Assembly (NCBI RefSeq): GCF_000744415.1
Contig: NZ_JQLW01000010.1
Coordinates: 1 to 64,000 of the forward strand
Length of the DNA: 64,000 nt
Source: Ghiorsea bivora
GTDB taxonomy: Bacteria > Pseudomonadota > Zetaproteobacteria > Mariprofundales > Mariprofundaceae
Direction of reading: 5' to 3'
Shown here: positions 1-9,205 of the stretch, piece by piece
Numbering within the stretch: position 1 is the stretch's first letter
How the letters are laid out: each line of letters begins with the position of its first letter
Position numbers and translations under genes: made by a program
The notes under the pieces: model-generated
The model's input: only the letters and a program-made list of their open reading frames with translations
The model's database searches: none
Told to the model about the DNA's origin: nothing

Positions 1-33
1 CGGTGTGTGTCAACATAGTTGCACCTTCATTGG

Positions 34-1095
34 TCACGCAGCATTGAGACAAGGCTCATTTTTTGCGCAAATTTCATTTTCAGGGTTAAGCCAAACGTGG
101 TTTAACCTACCCCAGTTTCTTGTGTTTCCTGACCAGCGTTTGGGCTGCTGTTTTTTTGCCATTTCATAGACCTTTTTTCGATGGTTAAGAATGCTTTCAT
201 CCTCACCACTATGCCGCTGCACAGGTGTTACAAACTTTAACGAACTATGCCTATGCTCAGTGTTGTACCACGTCACAAAAGTATGTATCCACGCTCTAGC
301 TTTTGCCAATGATTCAAAGGGTTGAGATGGGTAAGCTGGTGTATATTTCAGCGTCCTGAATAGAGATTCAGAATATGGGTTATCATCGCTGACTGATGGG
401 CGACTAAACGATGGTACAACACCCAAGCGTTGTAAGGTTGCCAACATGGTCGCACCTTTCATTGGTGAGCCGTTATCTGAGTGTAAAACAAGCTCTTTTT
501 CCACAGTGTTTTCAGTCAAACATGCCTTTTGAATCAATGCTGATGCGTGAGCGGCAGTTTCAGATTCATGCACTTCCCAACCTACAATTTTGCGGCTAAA
601 AATATCCATGGCCAAGTACAAACGGTAAAACTTACCCTTGATGCTGGCAGCCAAATAAGTGATGTCCCAACTCCATACTTGATTGGCTGCTGTAGCCTTA
701 AAAGCTTTAGGTTTTATAACCTTGCGAGGTGCCGCAGCTTTGCCTCGCCGATGCAGTTGCTTTGCTTCACGTAAAATACGATAAAAGCTTGATTCTGAAG
801 CAATATACCGCCCTTCATCTGCGAGCATAGGTACAATTTGTGAAGGTGGTAATGAGCGGTATGGTTCACTGTTACAGATGGTAAGCACTTGTTTTCTTTC
901 CTCTAAACTCAATTTATTGCTAGGTACACGCACAACCTGCGAGCGCTTATCTTCAAGCCCTCCAACCTTTTTCCAGCGCAAATATGTATGCGTAGAAATG
1001 CCCAGAATATGACAAGATTTATGCATACGCGCCCCTGCACTTATAGCTTCATGAAGTAGTGTGACAGCCACCTGACGTTCATCCTTGGCAATCAT
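34..1095 (-). CDS. IS3-family transposase OrfB (DDE integrase core)
   Basis: This 353-residue catalytic subunit joins the IS ends to target DNA. An N-terminal helical, HTH-like region is followed by an rve-type integrase core from about residue 130. The catalytic triad is visible as D144 (WSWDITYL), D207 (LHSDNGS) and E243 (YSESLF), with the DD(35)E spacing of IS3 elements. The ATG overlaps the OrfA stop as ATGA, so OrfB may be made by translational coupling or by a -1 frameshift to an OrfAB fusion. I see no obvious A6 slippery run at the junction. The frame is intact and the triad complete, so the element may still be active. Confidence 0.93.
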   Translation of the reverse strand: MIAKDERQVAVTLLHEAISAGARMHKSCHILGISTHTYLRWKKVGGLEDKRSQVVRVPSNKLSLEERKQVLTICNSEPYRSLPPSQIVPMLADEGRYIASESSFYRILREAKQLHRRGKAAAPRKVIKPKAFKATAANQVWSWDITYLAASIKGKFYRLYLAMDIFSRKIVGWEVHESETAAHASALIQKACLTENTVEKELVLHSDNGSPMKGATMLATLQRLGVVPSFSRPSVSDDNPYSESLFRTLKYTPAYPSQPFESLAKARAWIHTFVTWYNTEHRHSSLKFVTPVQRHSGEDESILNHRKKVYEMAKKQQPKRWSGNTRNWGRLNHVWLNPENEICAKNEPCLNAA

Positions 1096-1565
1096 TCTGC
1101 CTCGGGATCCCCCCAGATGGCATTGGCTTTTTTTGACAGTATCAACAGCGCAGCTGCCTCTGCCAAAGCCTTATCTTTGCGCTCAATATCACGCCGCAAA
1201 CGCGCCAACTCCTTACTTGCTTGGGTCGCGGTTTTCTTGGCTGCTATATCAAGTTCACCTTGCTCACGATTACCACGAATCGCTGCCTGCTTCCAAGCCT
1301 CAATATCCTCAACATAAATACCCTTCTTGCGGCAGTATTCGCCAAGCTCAACCGCACTGAATGCGGCTGTTTCAATCAAAGCATTAAACTTATCCTCACT
1401 GCGCCACTTCGTGGCACTAGAACGAGCACCACCAGCTTGTTTCCATCTATAAAGCGTGCTTCTAGCTATGCCCGTTTCTTTCGCCAAAGTTTCAACAGAA
1501 ACAGCAGGCGAAGACAGCATCTTTTCAACCAACTTATCTTTTAATTCTTCTGAATATCGCGTCAT
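1092..1565 (-). CDS. IS3-family transposase OrfA (helix-turn-helix)
   Basis: This 157-residue OrfA recognises the IS ends. The first 45 residues form a helix-turn-helix (ETLAKETGIARSTLYRWKQ). The last 50 residues are a charged coiled coil (ARLRRDIERKDKALAEAAAL) that typically mediates multimerisation in this family. It is longer than the usual OrfA of about 100 residues, with extra sequence in the middle. It ends in a TGA that overlaps the ATG of OrfB. The ATG at 1565 follows AGGAGATAGTGA, a good ribosome-binding site. Confidence 0.9.
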   Translation of the reverse strand: MTRYSEELKDKLVEKMLSSPAVSVETLAKETGIARSTLYRWKQAGGARSSATKWRSEDKFNALIETAAFSAVELGEYCRKKGIYVEDIEAWKQAAIRGNREQGELDIAAKKTATQASKELARLRRDIERKDKALAEAAALLILSKKANAIWGDPEAE

Positions 1566-1594
1566 TCACTATCTCCTGAATGCCTCATCATGAC

Positions 1595-3787
1595 TTATGA
1601 GACTTTTTTGAGAAGGCGGCAACTATCCTGACAGAGGGGGTATCCTAGAACTCTGTCCGATGAATAATGAATTACTATATCGGAACCTGGAATTGATATA
1701 TCTTCAGTAAATACACCCGACTCACAGTCTACTTTTGACCCAGGACAAACTTTTATTTCTTTGATAACTGTTGTAGCTAGCTTCTTAGTATTTGTTGCTT
1801 TCTTTGGTTTTGGAGCTTCTCTCCCTCCACCTCTACTCCTTGACCAATTTAGGTCAAATGGTGTGAAATGATTCACACTTGCCCGCCAATACCTAGCCCC
1901 TACCAAATAAACAGGGTTACCAACAATACCAGCCACTTCATCCGCAAATGAACCATTCCCATTTAAATCATTGGGCAAGCCATCACCCGTGCTATCCACT
2001 GCATCTACTACAGCATCATTATTAACATCAAGTAGCTGAACCACGACCCCATTATCCGATGGCATCCAAACCGCTTTGACACGGTCAAAATAACCAACTG
2101 GCACAACCGCTCCAACTGGGAAATTCAGGAAATTATCGACATACATAATGACAGGTTTTGAGAACTGTACTGAATCTGTCGGCAATGTTCCATCTATCCG
2201 AATATCAGCACAATAGGTAAACGCACTGGTGGGCGGTAGATTACCTGGCATGGTATCTGGGCGAATAAATTCTGTGGCTCGTACTGTAATCGGACCATTG
2301 AGTGAAGTTATAGAACCATCGGCATGTTTGACTGTTGCTGTGGTATCGCCTGAAAAGACCAAATGCGTGGCTCTTGTCCCATCCACATCAGTGACTGGTG
2401 TGGAGCTGTGCACAATTTTGGTATAGGGGTCACCATTAAATGTGACCACGGTGGCTTTTGTATCTTGAGCAATCAAAGCAACGGTTTCTGCGATATAGAT
2501 CTGATTCCATTCCGTTTTCACCTGACGTTGTACCATCAAATAATTGGCATGGGTCATATCCACCGTGAGCAATGCACCACCATCAACGGGCAAGGAGTAG
2601 CGGCCAGTAGCATCCGTAAGGCTGGAGCCATATTCAGGATGATTATGAATCATGGCTTTAACCCCTGAAATCGCATTGCCATTCAAGTCATTGACGATAC
2701 CTGTGATGATAGAGAAGCGTTTATCATCATAAGCTGCAATCGTGGCATCCGCTGGCACAAGGCTGCGATACAAGGCACCAAAACTGCCATCGGATATGGA
2801 TGCTGCCGCTTGTGACACTGGAGGAAGTGGCGGCGTATAGGTTACTGTAACCACCTGAGTAGCTGTTGCACTATTACCAGCGGCATCGGTTGCTGTGTAT
2901 GTCACGGTTGTTATGCCGACTGGGAAAGCATTGGGTGCGTCGTTGGTCACCGTCACTGTGCCATCAACCAAATCGGTTGCTGATGCTGTACCAATCACAT
3001 CAATCACAGGGTTACCATCAGTTGATGTGAGGTTCACATCTAGAGGTGCAGAGATAATCGGTGGTGTTGTATCTGTGATAGTTATAGTTTGCGTGGCACT
3101 TGCAGTGTTACCCGCTGCATCTGTTGCCGAATAGGTCACCGTGGTTATACCCACAGAAAATGTTGCTGGTGCATCATTGGTAATCACTACACTGGCATCC
3201 ACATTATCCGTTGCTGTGGCAATGCCTAAGTTTACAGTCGTTAATGCTGCTGTGGCTTCAAGGGTGATGTTGGCAGGCGGTGTAATCACGGGTGGTGCGA
3301 TGTCCACAAAGGTTACTGTTACCGACTGAGTTGCTGTAGCAGTATTACCATTGGCATCTGTCGCTGTCCAAGTCACCGTGGTTGTACCGACTGGGTAAGT
3401 CGCAGGCGCATCGTTGGTGATGGTGACTGCAAACAAGTCAGTAGCCGCAGGTGTGCCCAGTGCTAGGGGTACAGGTTGATTATCATTGGATGTTGCCTGA
3501 ATTACAGCGGGTGCTGTAATAGATGGGGGCGTGGTATCCACAATGGTTACCAATTGCGTTGCTGTGGCTGTGTTCCCCGCTGAATCGGCAACACTCCAAA
3601 CTACAGGTGTTGTACCGAAAGGGAACAATGCTGGTGCATTATGTGTAGCAATTAAACCTGTATCGACCAAATCTATTACGGTCGCAACACCTAAATTGAA
3701 TACTGGCGTAAACACTATGCTTGTTGCCTCTACCACCAAATCAATAGGTGGTGTAAGACTTGGTGCTGTAGTATCAGTGATTGTCAC
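1595..3787 (-). pseudogene. 3' part of a broken HYR-repeat / RHS-type secreted protein
   Basis: This 730-codon frame continues the upstream frame (3784-5478) in a different phase. It opens with four more HYR-type immunoglobulin-like repeats of about 78 residues. A linker, a carboxypeptidase-regulatory-like domain (TDATGRYSLPVDGG) and a module resembling the N-terminal part of large RHS/YD-repeat proteins (FPVGAVVPVGYFDR; HYSSDRVLGYP) follow. RHS proteins normally continue for hundreds of residues after the SDRVPGY-like motif. Here the frame runs into the IS end at 1633 and stops at 1595, so the last dozen residues are IS-encoded. The apparent GTG start at 3787 is an artefact of the frameshift; no signal peptide or ribosome-binding site precedes it. 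Confidence 0.8.
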
Positions 3788-5175
3788 TGCGTGGCAGTAC
3801 CCGTGTTTCCAGCCGCATCTGTGGCTGAATAAATGACAATGGTTGTACCTACTGGGAAAGCTGTTGGCGCATTGCTTGTAACTGGCAAAGTACCATCTAC
3901 AATATCAGCGGCTGAGGCTATGCCAAGGTTAACCGTGGTTAAAGCATTCGTAGCTTCAAGTGTGATGTTTGCAGGTGCTGTGACTGTTGGCGGTGTTATG
4001 TCCACAAGGGTTACAGTCACCAATTGCGTTGCTGTGGTAGCGTTTCCATTGGCATCTGTTGCAGTCCATGTCACTACCGTTGTCCCTACGGGAAAAGTCA
4101 CAGGTGCGTCATGGGTGATTGTGACCGTAAATAAGTCCGTTGCAATCGCTATTCCTATATTTACAGCGATAGGAAGATTGTCGCCTGATGTTGCAGACAC
4201 TGCGGCTGATGCAGTAATTGCAGGTGGTGTTGTGTCCACAACTGTAATCGTGCGAGAAAGTGATACGGCGGCATTACCCGAAGCATCGCTGACTTGATAC
4301 GCTAAAGTGTAGCTACCCAAAATATTTGTATCAACCGTTCCTGTTACAGAGATAAGACTAGAAATATTCCCATCAACCAAATCCACGGCGGTTGCGCCTG
4401 CATTTGTATAAACACTTCCAGCTTCTACAGTGATAGCTGTTGCTCCGATAAGCGACAATACTGGAGGCGTAGTATCAGTGACTGTTACGGTTTGAGTAGC
4501 AGTCGCAATGTTTCCTGCGGTATCTGTGGCTGTGTAGGTAACGGTTGTTGTTCCTACAAGGAATGAAACTGGCGCATCGTTGGCAACGCTAACAACACCA
4601 TCCACCAAGTCTGCTGCGCTTGCAACACCAAGGTTAACTGTTGTTAAAGCTGCTGTAGCTTCTACGGTAATATTGGCTGGCACTGTAATTGTAGGCGCAA
4701 TTGTATCAGTGACGGTAACTGTTTGCGTTCCCGTGCTGGTTAGTCCATTTCCATCAGTTGCAGTGTATGTAACTGTCGTAACTCCCACGGGGAATGTGGC
4801 AGGTGCATCATTCGTAACTGTTGCACCGAATATATCTGTGGCAGTTGCTGTACCCAATGTGACCGAAGTTTGAGAGCCAGTTGCTTCTGTGGTGATGCTT
4901 GTAGGTACACTTAGAACGGGTGCAGTTGCATCCACAACAGTGACTGTTTGCGTTGCAGTTGCTGTGTTACCAGCCGTATCTGTTGCTGTATATGTAATCC
5001 TTGTGACACCAAGTGGGAATGTTGCTGGTGCATTATTACTTACGGGTACAGTGCCATCAATATTATCCGTAGCACTTGCAGTGCCTAATGAAACAGGTGT
5101 TAGAATAGCTGTCGCCTCAATGGTTATGTTTGCAGGTACAGTTAAAACTGGAGGGGTAGTATCTGCGGGAGGAAC
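2840..5175 (-). repeat. Ten tandem HYR-domain repeats (about 230 bp each)
   Basis: Ten coding repeats follow one another across the two frames of the broken gene. Each starts with a D-x-x-P-P or D-x-x-A-P motif, has ITVEAT or a similar strand, then NDAP, FPVGTT and TVTYTATDAAGN, and ends with ATQTVTV. They are diverged at the DNA level but clearly homologous. HYR domains are immunoglobulin-like and usually occur in extracellular or adhesive proteins. Recombination between such repeats could change their number. Confidence 0.85.
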
Positions 5176-5478
5176 GCTATCTTCATCGTCAGGGTCAGAA
5201 CCTGCTGCAACTTCTTCTGCATCTGTATAACCATCACCATCATGGTCTTCATCTTGGCTATCTTTTATGCCGTCATTATCGTCGTCATCATCTTCACTAT
5301 TCGGAATACCATCATTATCACTGTCATTGGACGCAACTAAGATATGATATTGCGAGACTAGAACGAAACTATCGCTAGGTTGGTTAGTTTCTCCTGCCCT
5401 CAGTGTTGATGAATTCATAAGAAGAAAACTTCCCAACACCAAGCAAAGTATAGTTTTGACGTATTTCAAGTTAGACAT
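3784..5478 (-). pseudogene. 5' part of a broken HYR-repeat secreted protein (signal peptide, calcium-binding repeats, HYR domains)
   Basis: I place the start at the ATG at 5478, preceded by GGGAGGGG and followed by a signal peptide (MSNLKYVKTILCLVLGSF). The frame stays open upstream to 5700 but without a better start. After the leader comes an acidic thrombospondin-type-3-like stretch of D-x-D-x-D-G repeats (SDNDGIPNSEDDDDDNDG), then six HYR-like domains of 75-80 residues, one of them closer to the DUF5011 variant. The frame stops at 3784 inside a domain, at GTATQ, where its siblings continue with TVTVTD. That same sequence resumes in the next frame. The intact ancestor would have been a surface or secreted adhesin-like protein of at least 1,290 residues. 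Confidence 0.8.
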
Positions 5479-5713
5479 AAACCCCTCCCACAGAGTAAAA
5501 TGAACATGAGAGTGTGCCTTTATTTTGTTTTGAAAACAAGAGGTATTTGCCACCGTTGTTTCCAAATGTTTAAGTAAGGGTAACGATGAATTTAGGTATT
5601 TCTCTCTGCTACCTTTGTTTAATATGGCTTTTTGAATAATTATAAGATGGCTTTTTATGCCAACAGGGTGGCTTTTTGATGATATTCTATAAGTAAACAT
5701 TCAATATTATTAC

Positions 5714-6589
5714 CTACAAACTTTGTATCTTGGCAATCGTCTTTTTACTTTGTTGCACAATAAACTGTTGTAAACGTTTGACTATGTCAGGCTCAACTTG
5801 TTGTAGGGATAGCATAGCTGCCTTGTCTAAAGCAAGTAAATCCAACTGATTCGTAGCAACAACTGTACACCCATATTTACTGCCTTTATCCACGCGTACC
5901 TCACCCAAAACATCATTATCCCTGCGTATTTCCAAAAGCAATGTTTTGCCAGACTGTTGTATCAATACCTCAGCTTCACCCGATAAAATAATATAATATC
6001 GATCTGCGCTTTCACCTTGGGTAAATAGTGTCTCGCCGCGCTCTAATTCGGAAACTGTTAATTGCGTGGATAATGTATCCCGAACCGATGCTGGAAACGC
6101 TCTGAACACCACATGCGTACACAAAAAACTACTCAAAACACGCTGTTTCATAATAGAAAAAACTCTGGATTTAAAGTCTAAGTCTGCATCCAAGACCTGT
6201 TGTATAGCTTGCAAACCAACCCGTATAATAACTGAAGGCTCAGCGGTATATACAGATGCAAACCGTGTTTTTCCTCGCAGTACCCCATATTCCCCGTAAA
6301 AGTCACCAGCTTTTAAGGTAGCAACAACCAACGATTTTTCCGCATGTTTTTTAGCTACAGCCATAGAGCCTTGAGCAATAAAATATAAATCGTGCGGTGT
6401 ATCACCTGCCACCATCATCTCAACACCCTTGGTAACATTCATGACTTGTGAAGCCTGATTCAATACACGAAGATTTAGAGGTGATAGACCTTCTAATACT
6501 GGAAAATTGCTGCTACTAAGTTGTTGTTGATAATTATGCTGGTGAATGCCCGAAAGCTCTAAAAAACCTTCATCATTAATGTTTGCCAT
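5714..6589 (-). CDS. Protein with two cyclic-nucleotide-binding (Crp/cNMP-like) domains
   Basis: The protein has 291 residues with two tandem cNMP-binding beta-barrels and no DNA-binding or enzymatic domain. The first spans about residues 30-140 (GDFYGEYGVLRGKTRFASVY, the phosphate-binding-cassette region). The second spans about 155-280 (FTQGESADRYYIILSGEAEV). The short C-terminal helix ends the chain. Such stand-alone proteins may bind cAMP or cGMP or act as regulatory partners; the ligand cannot be read from sequence. It starts with an ATG at 6589 and lies 13 bp before the longest possible frame of the HYR gene, on the same strand. The family call is firm, the role unknown. Confidence 0.8.
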   Translation of the reverse strand: MANINDEGFLELSGIHQHNYQQQLSSSNFPVLEGLSPLNLRVLNQASQVMNVTKGVEMMVAGDTPHDLYFIAQGSMAVAKKHAEKSLVVATLKAGDFYGEYGVLRGKTRFASVYTAEPSVIIRVGLQAIQQVLDADLDFKSRVFSIMKQRVLSSFLCTHVVFRAFPASVRDTLSTQLTVSELERGETLFTQGESADRYYIILSGEAEVLIQQSGKTLLLEIRRDNDVLGEVRVDKGSKYGCTVVATNQLDLLALDKAAMLSLQQVEPDIVKRLQQFIVQQSKKTIAKIQSL

Positions 6590-7085
6590 GGTTTAATTCC
6601 ATCCGTTAATTTATAGGCATGACTATGGCTTATTTTAACATGTCTGCAAGACTGTCGTGGTTATATTTAAAGTGGAAACGTATATAAAGTATCAGCTTGG
6701 GTATATTCTACTGTGATAAACCCTTAATTATAACCCAAAACAAAACCAACTCCTTTAGCACTTTATCAACAAAGCGTATATACCACCTTCATCCCTGCTG
6801 AGCCTAATCTTGTACCTTTTAGTGATGGCATAAGCTCAAAAATACGAGTTAAACATCACCAATACGGATCGGTAAGATCACCCACAGAAATATCTAAACA
6901 GTTTCAGATACACAGTATTTTGAATACTGTGGCTCACCTACCTATTAACCAAACAATCAGTGAAAACAAACAGTATAAAAGAAATCATTTTCTTGATATT
7001 TATCTTTAAAAACAACATAGTTACAATTAAGGTGGGAGAGTTCATAAACACAACTAGCACTTTGTTAGTTTAAAACGAGGATAAC
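6590..7085. other. Divergent intergenic region between the cNMP protein and mgtE
   Basis: These 496 bp hold the promoters of two divergent genes. I see no open frame of note and no recognisable riboswitch on the mgtE strand. The clearest structure is the perfect palindrome at 6911-6931, listed separately. The region is AT-rich, especially near 6970-7020, where the mgtE promoter probably lies. Confidence 0.5.
6911..6931. promoter_or_regulatory. Perfect 9-bp palindrome, candidate operator
   Basis: CACAGTATT (6911-6919) and AATACTGTG (6923-6931) are exact reverse complements around the 3-base loop TTG. It has no T-run on either side, so it is not a typical terminator. It sits about 155 bp before the mgtE start in a divergent promoter region, which would suit a dimeric regulator. 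No regulator is assigned. Confidence 0.4.
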
Positions 7086-8417
7086 ATGCCAGAAGACAAT
7101 AAACATGTAGATATTGAAACATCTACCTTGGGATTGCAAAAAAGAATCGCAACCATGCATGCCTCTGAACTTGCTGAAGAACTGCTCGCCTGTCGCACCG
7201 ATCAAGAACGATTGCAACTGATGCAGCTTATTCCGGATGACTTACTTGGCGACACATTACTTGAATTACCCGAAGGCATCCAAGAAGATTTACTCGCACA
7301 ATTAAATGCCAGTGATATTGAAGATGTTGTTGAACACTTGGACTCTGATGATGCAACAGACATCTTACAAGCAGTTAAACCTGAAGTTGCTAATGAGGTT
7401 ATCAAAGGACTAGACCCCGAAGATAGGCGTGGCATTGAGCCCCTACTTGCTCATGACGAACAATCTGCTGGCGGATTAATGCAAGCAGAACTGTTCAAGG
7501 TTCGTGATGACTGGAAAGTAGAAAAAGTTTTAAACGTACTTCGACGTTGGGGTAAAGACATTGAAAACCTCAATTATATCTACACCGTAAACCAACATGA
7601 TAGATTAACAGGTGTCATTCAACTGCACTCTCTTCTTTTTTGCGAGCCTGACGAAGAGGTTTGGCGCATTTCTGATGCTGACTTCCCTCGTGTTTTAGTA
7701 GATGAAGACCAAGAAGAAGTTGCAAGAATATTCAACAAATATGATATATTAGCCCTTCCTGTTGTTGATAAACAAGGGGTATTGGTCGGCCGTATCACTG
7801 CAGATGACATCATTGATGTGGTACAAGATGAAGCCACTGAGGATATGTATCACTTGGCAGGTTTATCCAATCAAGACGACCTTGCTGAACCTGTAGGTAT
7901 TACGGCATGGCGGCGTGGTGTTTGGCTTATGTTTAACCTAGCCACTGCCATTATTGCATCCATAGTCATCTCCCAATTTGAAGCAACATTACAGCAAATC
8001 GTAGCACTTGCTGTATTGATGCCTATTGTCGCGAGCATGGGCGGCATCGCGGGCACGCAAACGCTCACCGTCATGGTTCGTGGTATTGCCCTTGGGCGCA
8101 TCACATTTAACAATGCCAAACGCGCACTACTCAAAGAAGTCGGCGTAAGCATAGTTACAGGTTTATGTTTTGCGTTTTTTGTTGGGCTTGTTGCTAAATT
8201 TTGGTTCCCTGAATATGGCCTCGCACTCAGCTTTGTCATTGCCGCTGCCATTATGGTCAACCTGATTGCAGCAGGTCTTGCTGGTGCACTCATTCCGCTC
8301 ACCCTACAGCGTTTACATATTGACCCAGCACTCGCCAGTGGCACCATACTCACAACGGTTACTGATGTGGTTGGCTTCTTGGCTTTCTTAGGTCTTGGAA
8401 CCATATATTTATTATGA
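7086..8417 (+). CDS. mgtE: Magnesium transporter MgtE
   Basis: This 443-residue protein is an inner-membrane, Mg2+-gated magnesium channel. The N-terminal superhelical MgtE_N domain covers about residues 25-135 (LDSDDATDILQAVKPE). Two CBS domains follow at about 140-260 (RITADDIIDVVQDEATEDM). Five membrane helices make up the C-terminal 180 residues, with the conserved PIVASMGGIAGTQTL pore segment. In the family, cytoplasmic Mg2+ binding to the acidic N and CBS domains closes the pore. The ATG follows GAGGATAAC. Its last four bases overlap the start of the next gene. Confidence 0.95.
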   Translation: MPEDNKHVDIETSTLGLQKRIATMHASELAEELLACRTDQERLQLMQLIPDDLLGDTLLELPEGIQEDLLAQLNASDIEDVVEHLDSDDATDILQAVKPEVANEVIKGLDPEDRRGIEPLLAHDEQSAGGLMQAELFKVRDDWKVEKVLNVLRRWGKDIENLNYIYTVNQHDRLTGVIQLHSLLFCEPDEEVWRISDADFPRVLVDEDQEEVARIFNKYDILALPVVDKQGVLVGRITADDIIDVVQDEATEDMYHLAGLSNQDDLAEPVGITAWRRGVWLMFNLATAIIASIVISQFEATLQQIVALAVLMPIVASMGGIAGTQTLTVMVRGIALGRITFNNAKRALLKEVGVSIVTGLCFAFFVGLVAKFWFPEYGLALSFVIAAAIMVNLIAAGLAGALIPLTLQRLHIDPALASGTILTTVTDVVGFLAFLGLGTIYLL

Positions 8418-9016
8418 TATTACAACGACTTGCATATATTATTGCATTGGGCATCAGCCTTCCCGCTGCTGCAGATATTTACACCTATCATAATGCTGAT
8501 GGTCAATTGTATTTTACAGACAAACGCATGGACGATTCATACAAACTTATCTCCATCTATCGCCCCAAACTTACGCAACAAAGTACAGCGGGTTACAACA
8601 TTGAAAAATACCAAACAAATAAAACCAAGTTTCTACCGCATATTCGCTATGCTGCCATCCAAAACCAATTGGATTACAAATTATTACAAGCCATTATTGA
8701 TACTGAATCTGCTTTTAACCCCCAAGCATACTCCAAAGCTGGTGCCATTGGGCTGATGCAGCTCATGCCCCAAACAGCCAAGCAACTCCAAGTTCAAAAC
8801 AGCTGGAACCCCATACAAAACATACAGGGTGGTGCAAAGTATTTCAGACAAATGTTAAATACATTTGGACAAAATATCGAATTATCCCTTGCAGCCTATA
8901 ATGCAGGGCCCAATGCCGTCAAACATGCGGGCAATGCCATACCCAACTACCCAGAAACCAAGCGTTATGTAAAAAAAGTTATGCAAACTTACCGCAAGCT
9001 CAAAACATCGAGTTAA
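8414..9016 (+). CDS. Secreted lytic transglycosylase (SLT, family 1 type)
   Basis: The 200-residue protein starts with a signal peptide (about residues 1-20, ending PAAADIY). A short DUF4124-like segment (YTYHNADGQLYFTDKR) follows, then an SLT goose-lysozyme-like domain from about residue 80. The catalytic glutamate is in ALIDTES-like context (AIIDTESAFNPQAYS). The family signatures GLMQLMPQTA and AAYNAGPNAV are present. It cleaves peptidoglycan glycan strands in the periplasm with 1,6-anhydro ring formation. The ATG overlaps the mgtE stop (ATGA), so the two are probably cotranscribed and coupled, although no functional link to magnesium uptake is evident. Confidence 0.9.
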   Translation: MILQRLAYIIALGISLPAAADIYTYHNADGQLYFTDKRMDDSYKLISIYRPKLTQQSTAGYNIEKYQTNKTKFLPHIRYAAIQNQLDYKLLQAIIDTESAFNPQAYSKAGAIGLMQLMPQTAKQLQVQNSWNPIQNIQGGAKYFRQMLNTFGQNIELSLAAYNAGPNAVKHAGNAIPNYPETKRYVKKVMQTYRKLKTSS

Positions 9017-9038
9017 AAATAACGAACAGGCAGGTTAC

Positions 9039-9205
9039 TTAAGGAAGCTCTGAATAAGTCTGAATGAAGAAAATTGTAGTTCAGAACATTCAAAATCTAG
9101 GCATGAGTTGTATGGAATAGCTAGGCTATTGCTCAAAATCACAACGCATAGTTTGGATGTTCTGGGCGCAAGGTACGAGTTCATGAGTATTCAGAGCTTC
9201 CTTAA
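9039..9205. repeat. 167-bp nested inverted-repeat element (MITE-like)
   Basis: The outer arms of 18 bp (9039-9056 and 9188-9205, TTAAGGAAGCTCTGAATA and its exact complement) enclose a second pair of arms. CAGAACATTCAAA (9082-9094) pairs with TTTGGATGTTCTG (9152-9164), with one mismatch. The centre is the perfect palindrome AATAGCTAGGCTATT (9116-9130). The whole element could fold into one long branched hairpin. It has no coding frame of note. The stop codon of the DUF455 gene lies in its right arm, and it may serve as a bidirectional terminator between convergent genes. A diverged relative lies at 31905-31998. Confidence 0.75.

Larger units (their letters stand above)
8..1633 (-). mobile_element. 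IS3-family insertion sequence, apparently complete
   Basis: The element carries two transposase frames read on the minus strand and is bounded by imperfect terminal inverted repeats of about 21 bp. The left end starts TGTCAACATAGTTGC at position 8. The right end, read inward from 1633 on the minus strand, starts TGTCAGGATAGTTGC. Both begin with TG, as is usual for IS3. The three bases outside each end (GTG at 5-7, GAG at 1634-1636) do not match, so no clean target duplication is visible. The element interrupts the 3' part of the HYR/RHS-type gene to its right, whose stop codon lies inside the IS end. Family assignment is secure; exact ends are inferred from the repeat alignment. Confidence 0.88.

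Noticed and set aside
3784-3787. The GTGA overlap as translational coupling between two separate HYR genes
   Set aside because: The sequence across the break continues one HYR repeat in another frame, and the second part lacks a signal peptide and ribosome-binding site, so a frameshift explains it better.
2840-5175. CRISPR array or non-coding tandem repeats
   Set aside because: The repeats are about 230 bp, diverged, and lie in a continuous coding frame of HYR domains with no spacer structure.
6590-7085. Mg2+-sensing M-box (ykoK) riboswitch before mgtE
   Set aside because: The only resemblance to the conserved core, TAGGTGAGCC, is on the wrong strand, and the expected paired elements are absent on the mgtE strand.
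7871-8404. 177-codon frame antisense to mgtE
   Set aside because: Shadow of the MgtE membrane-helix coding region, with no start signals.
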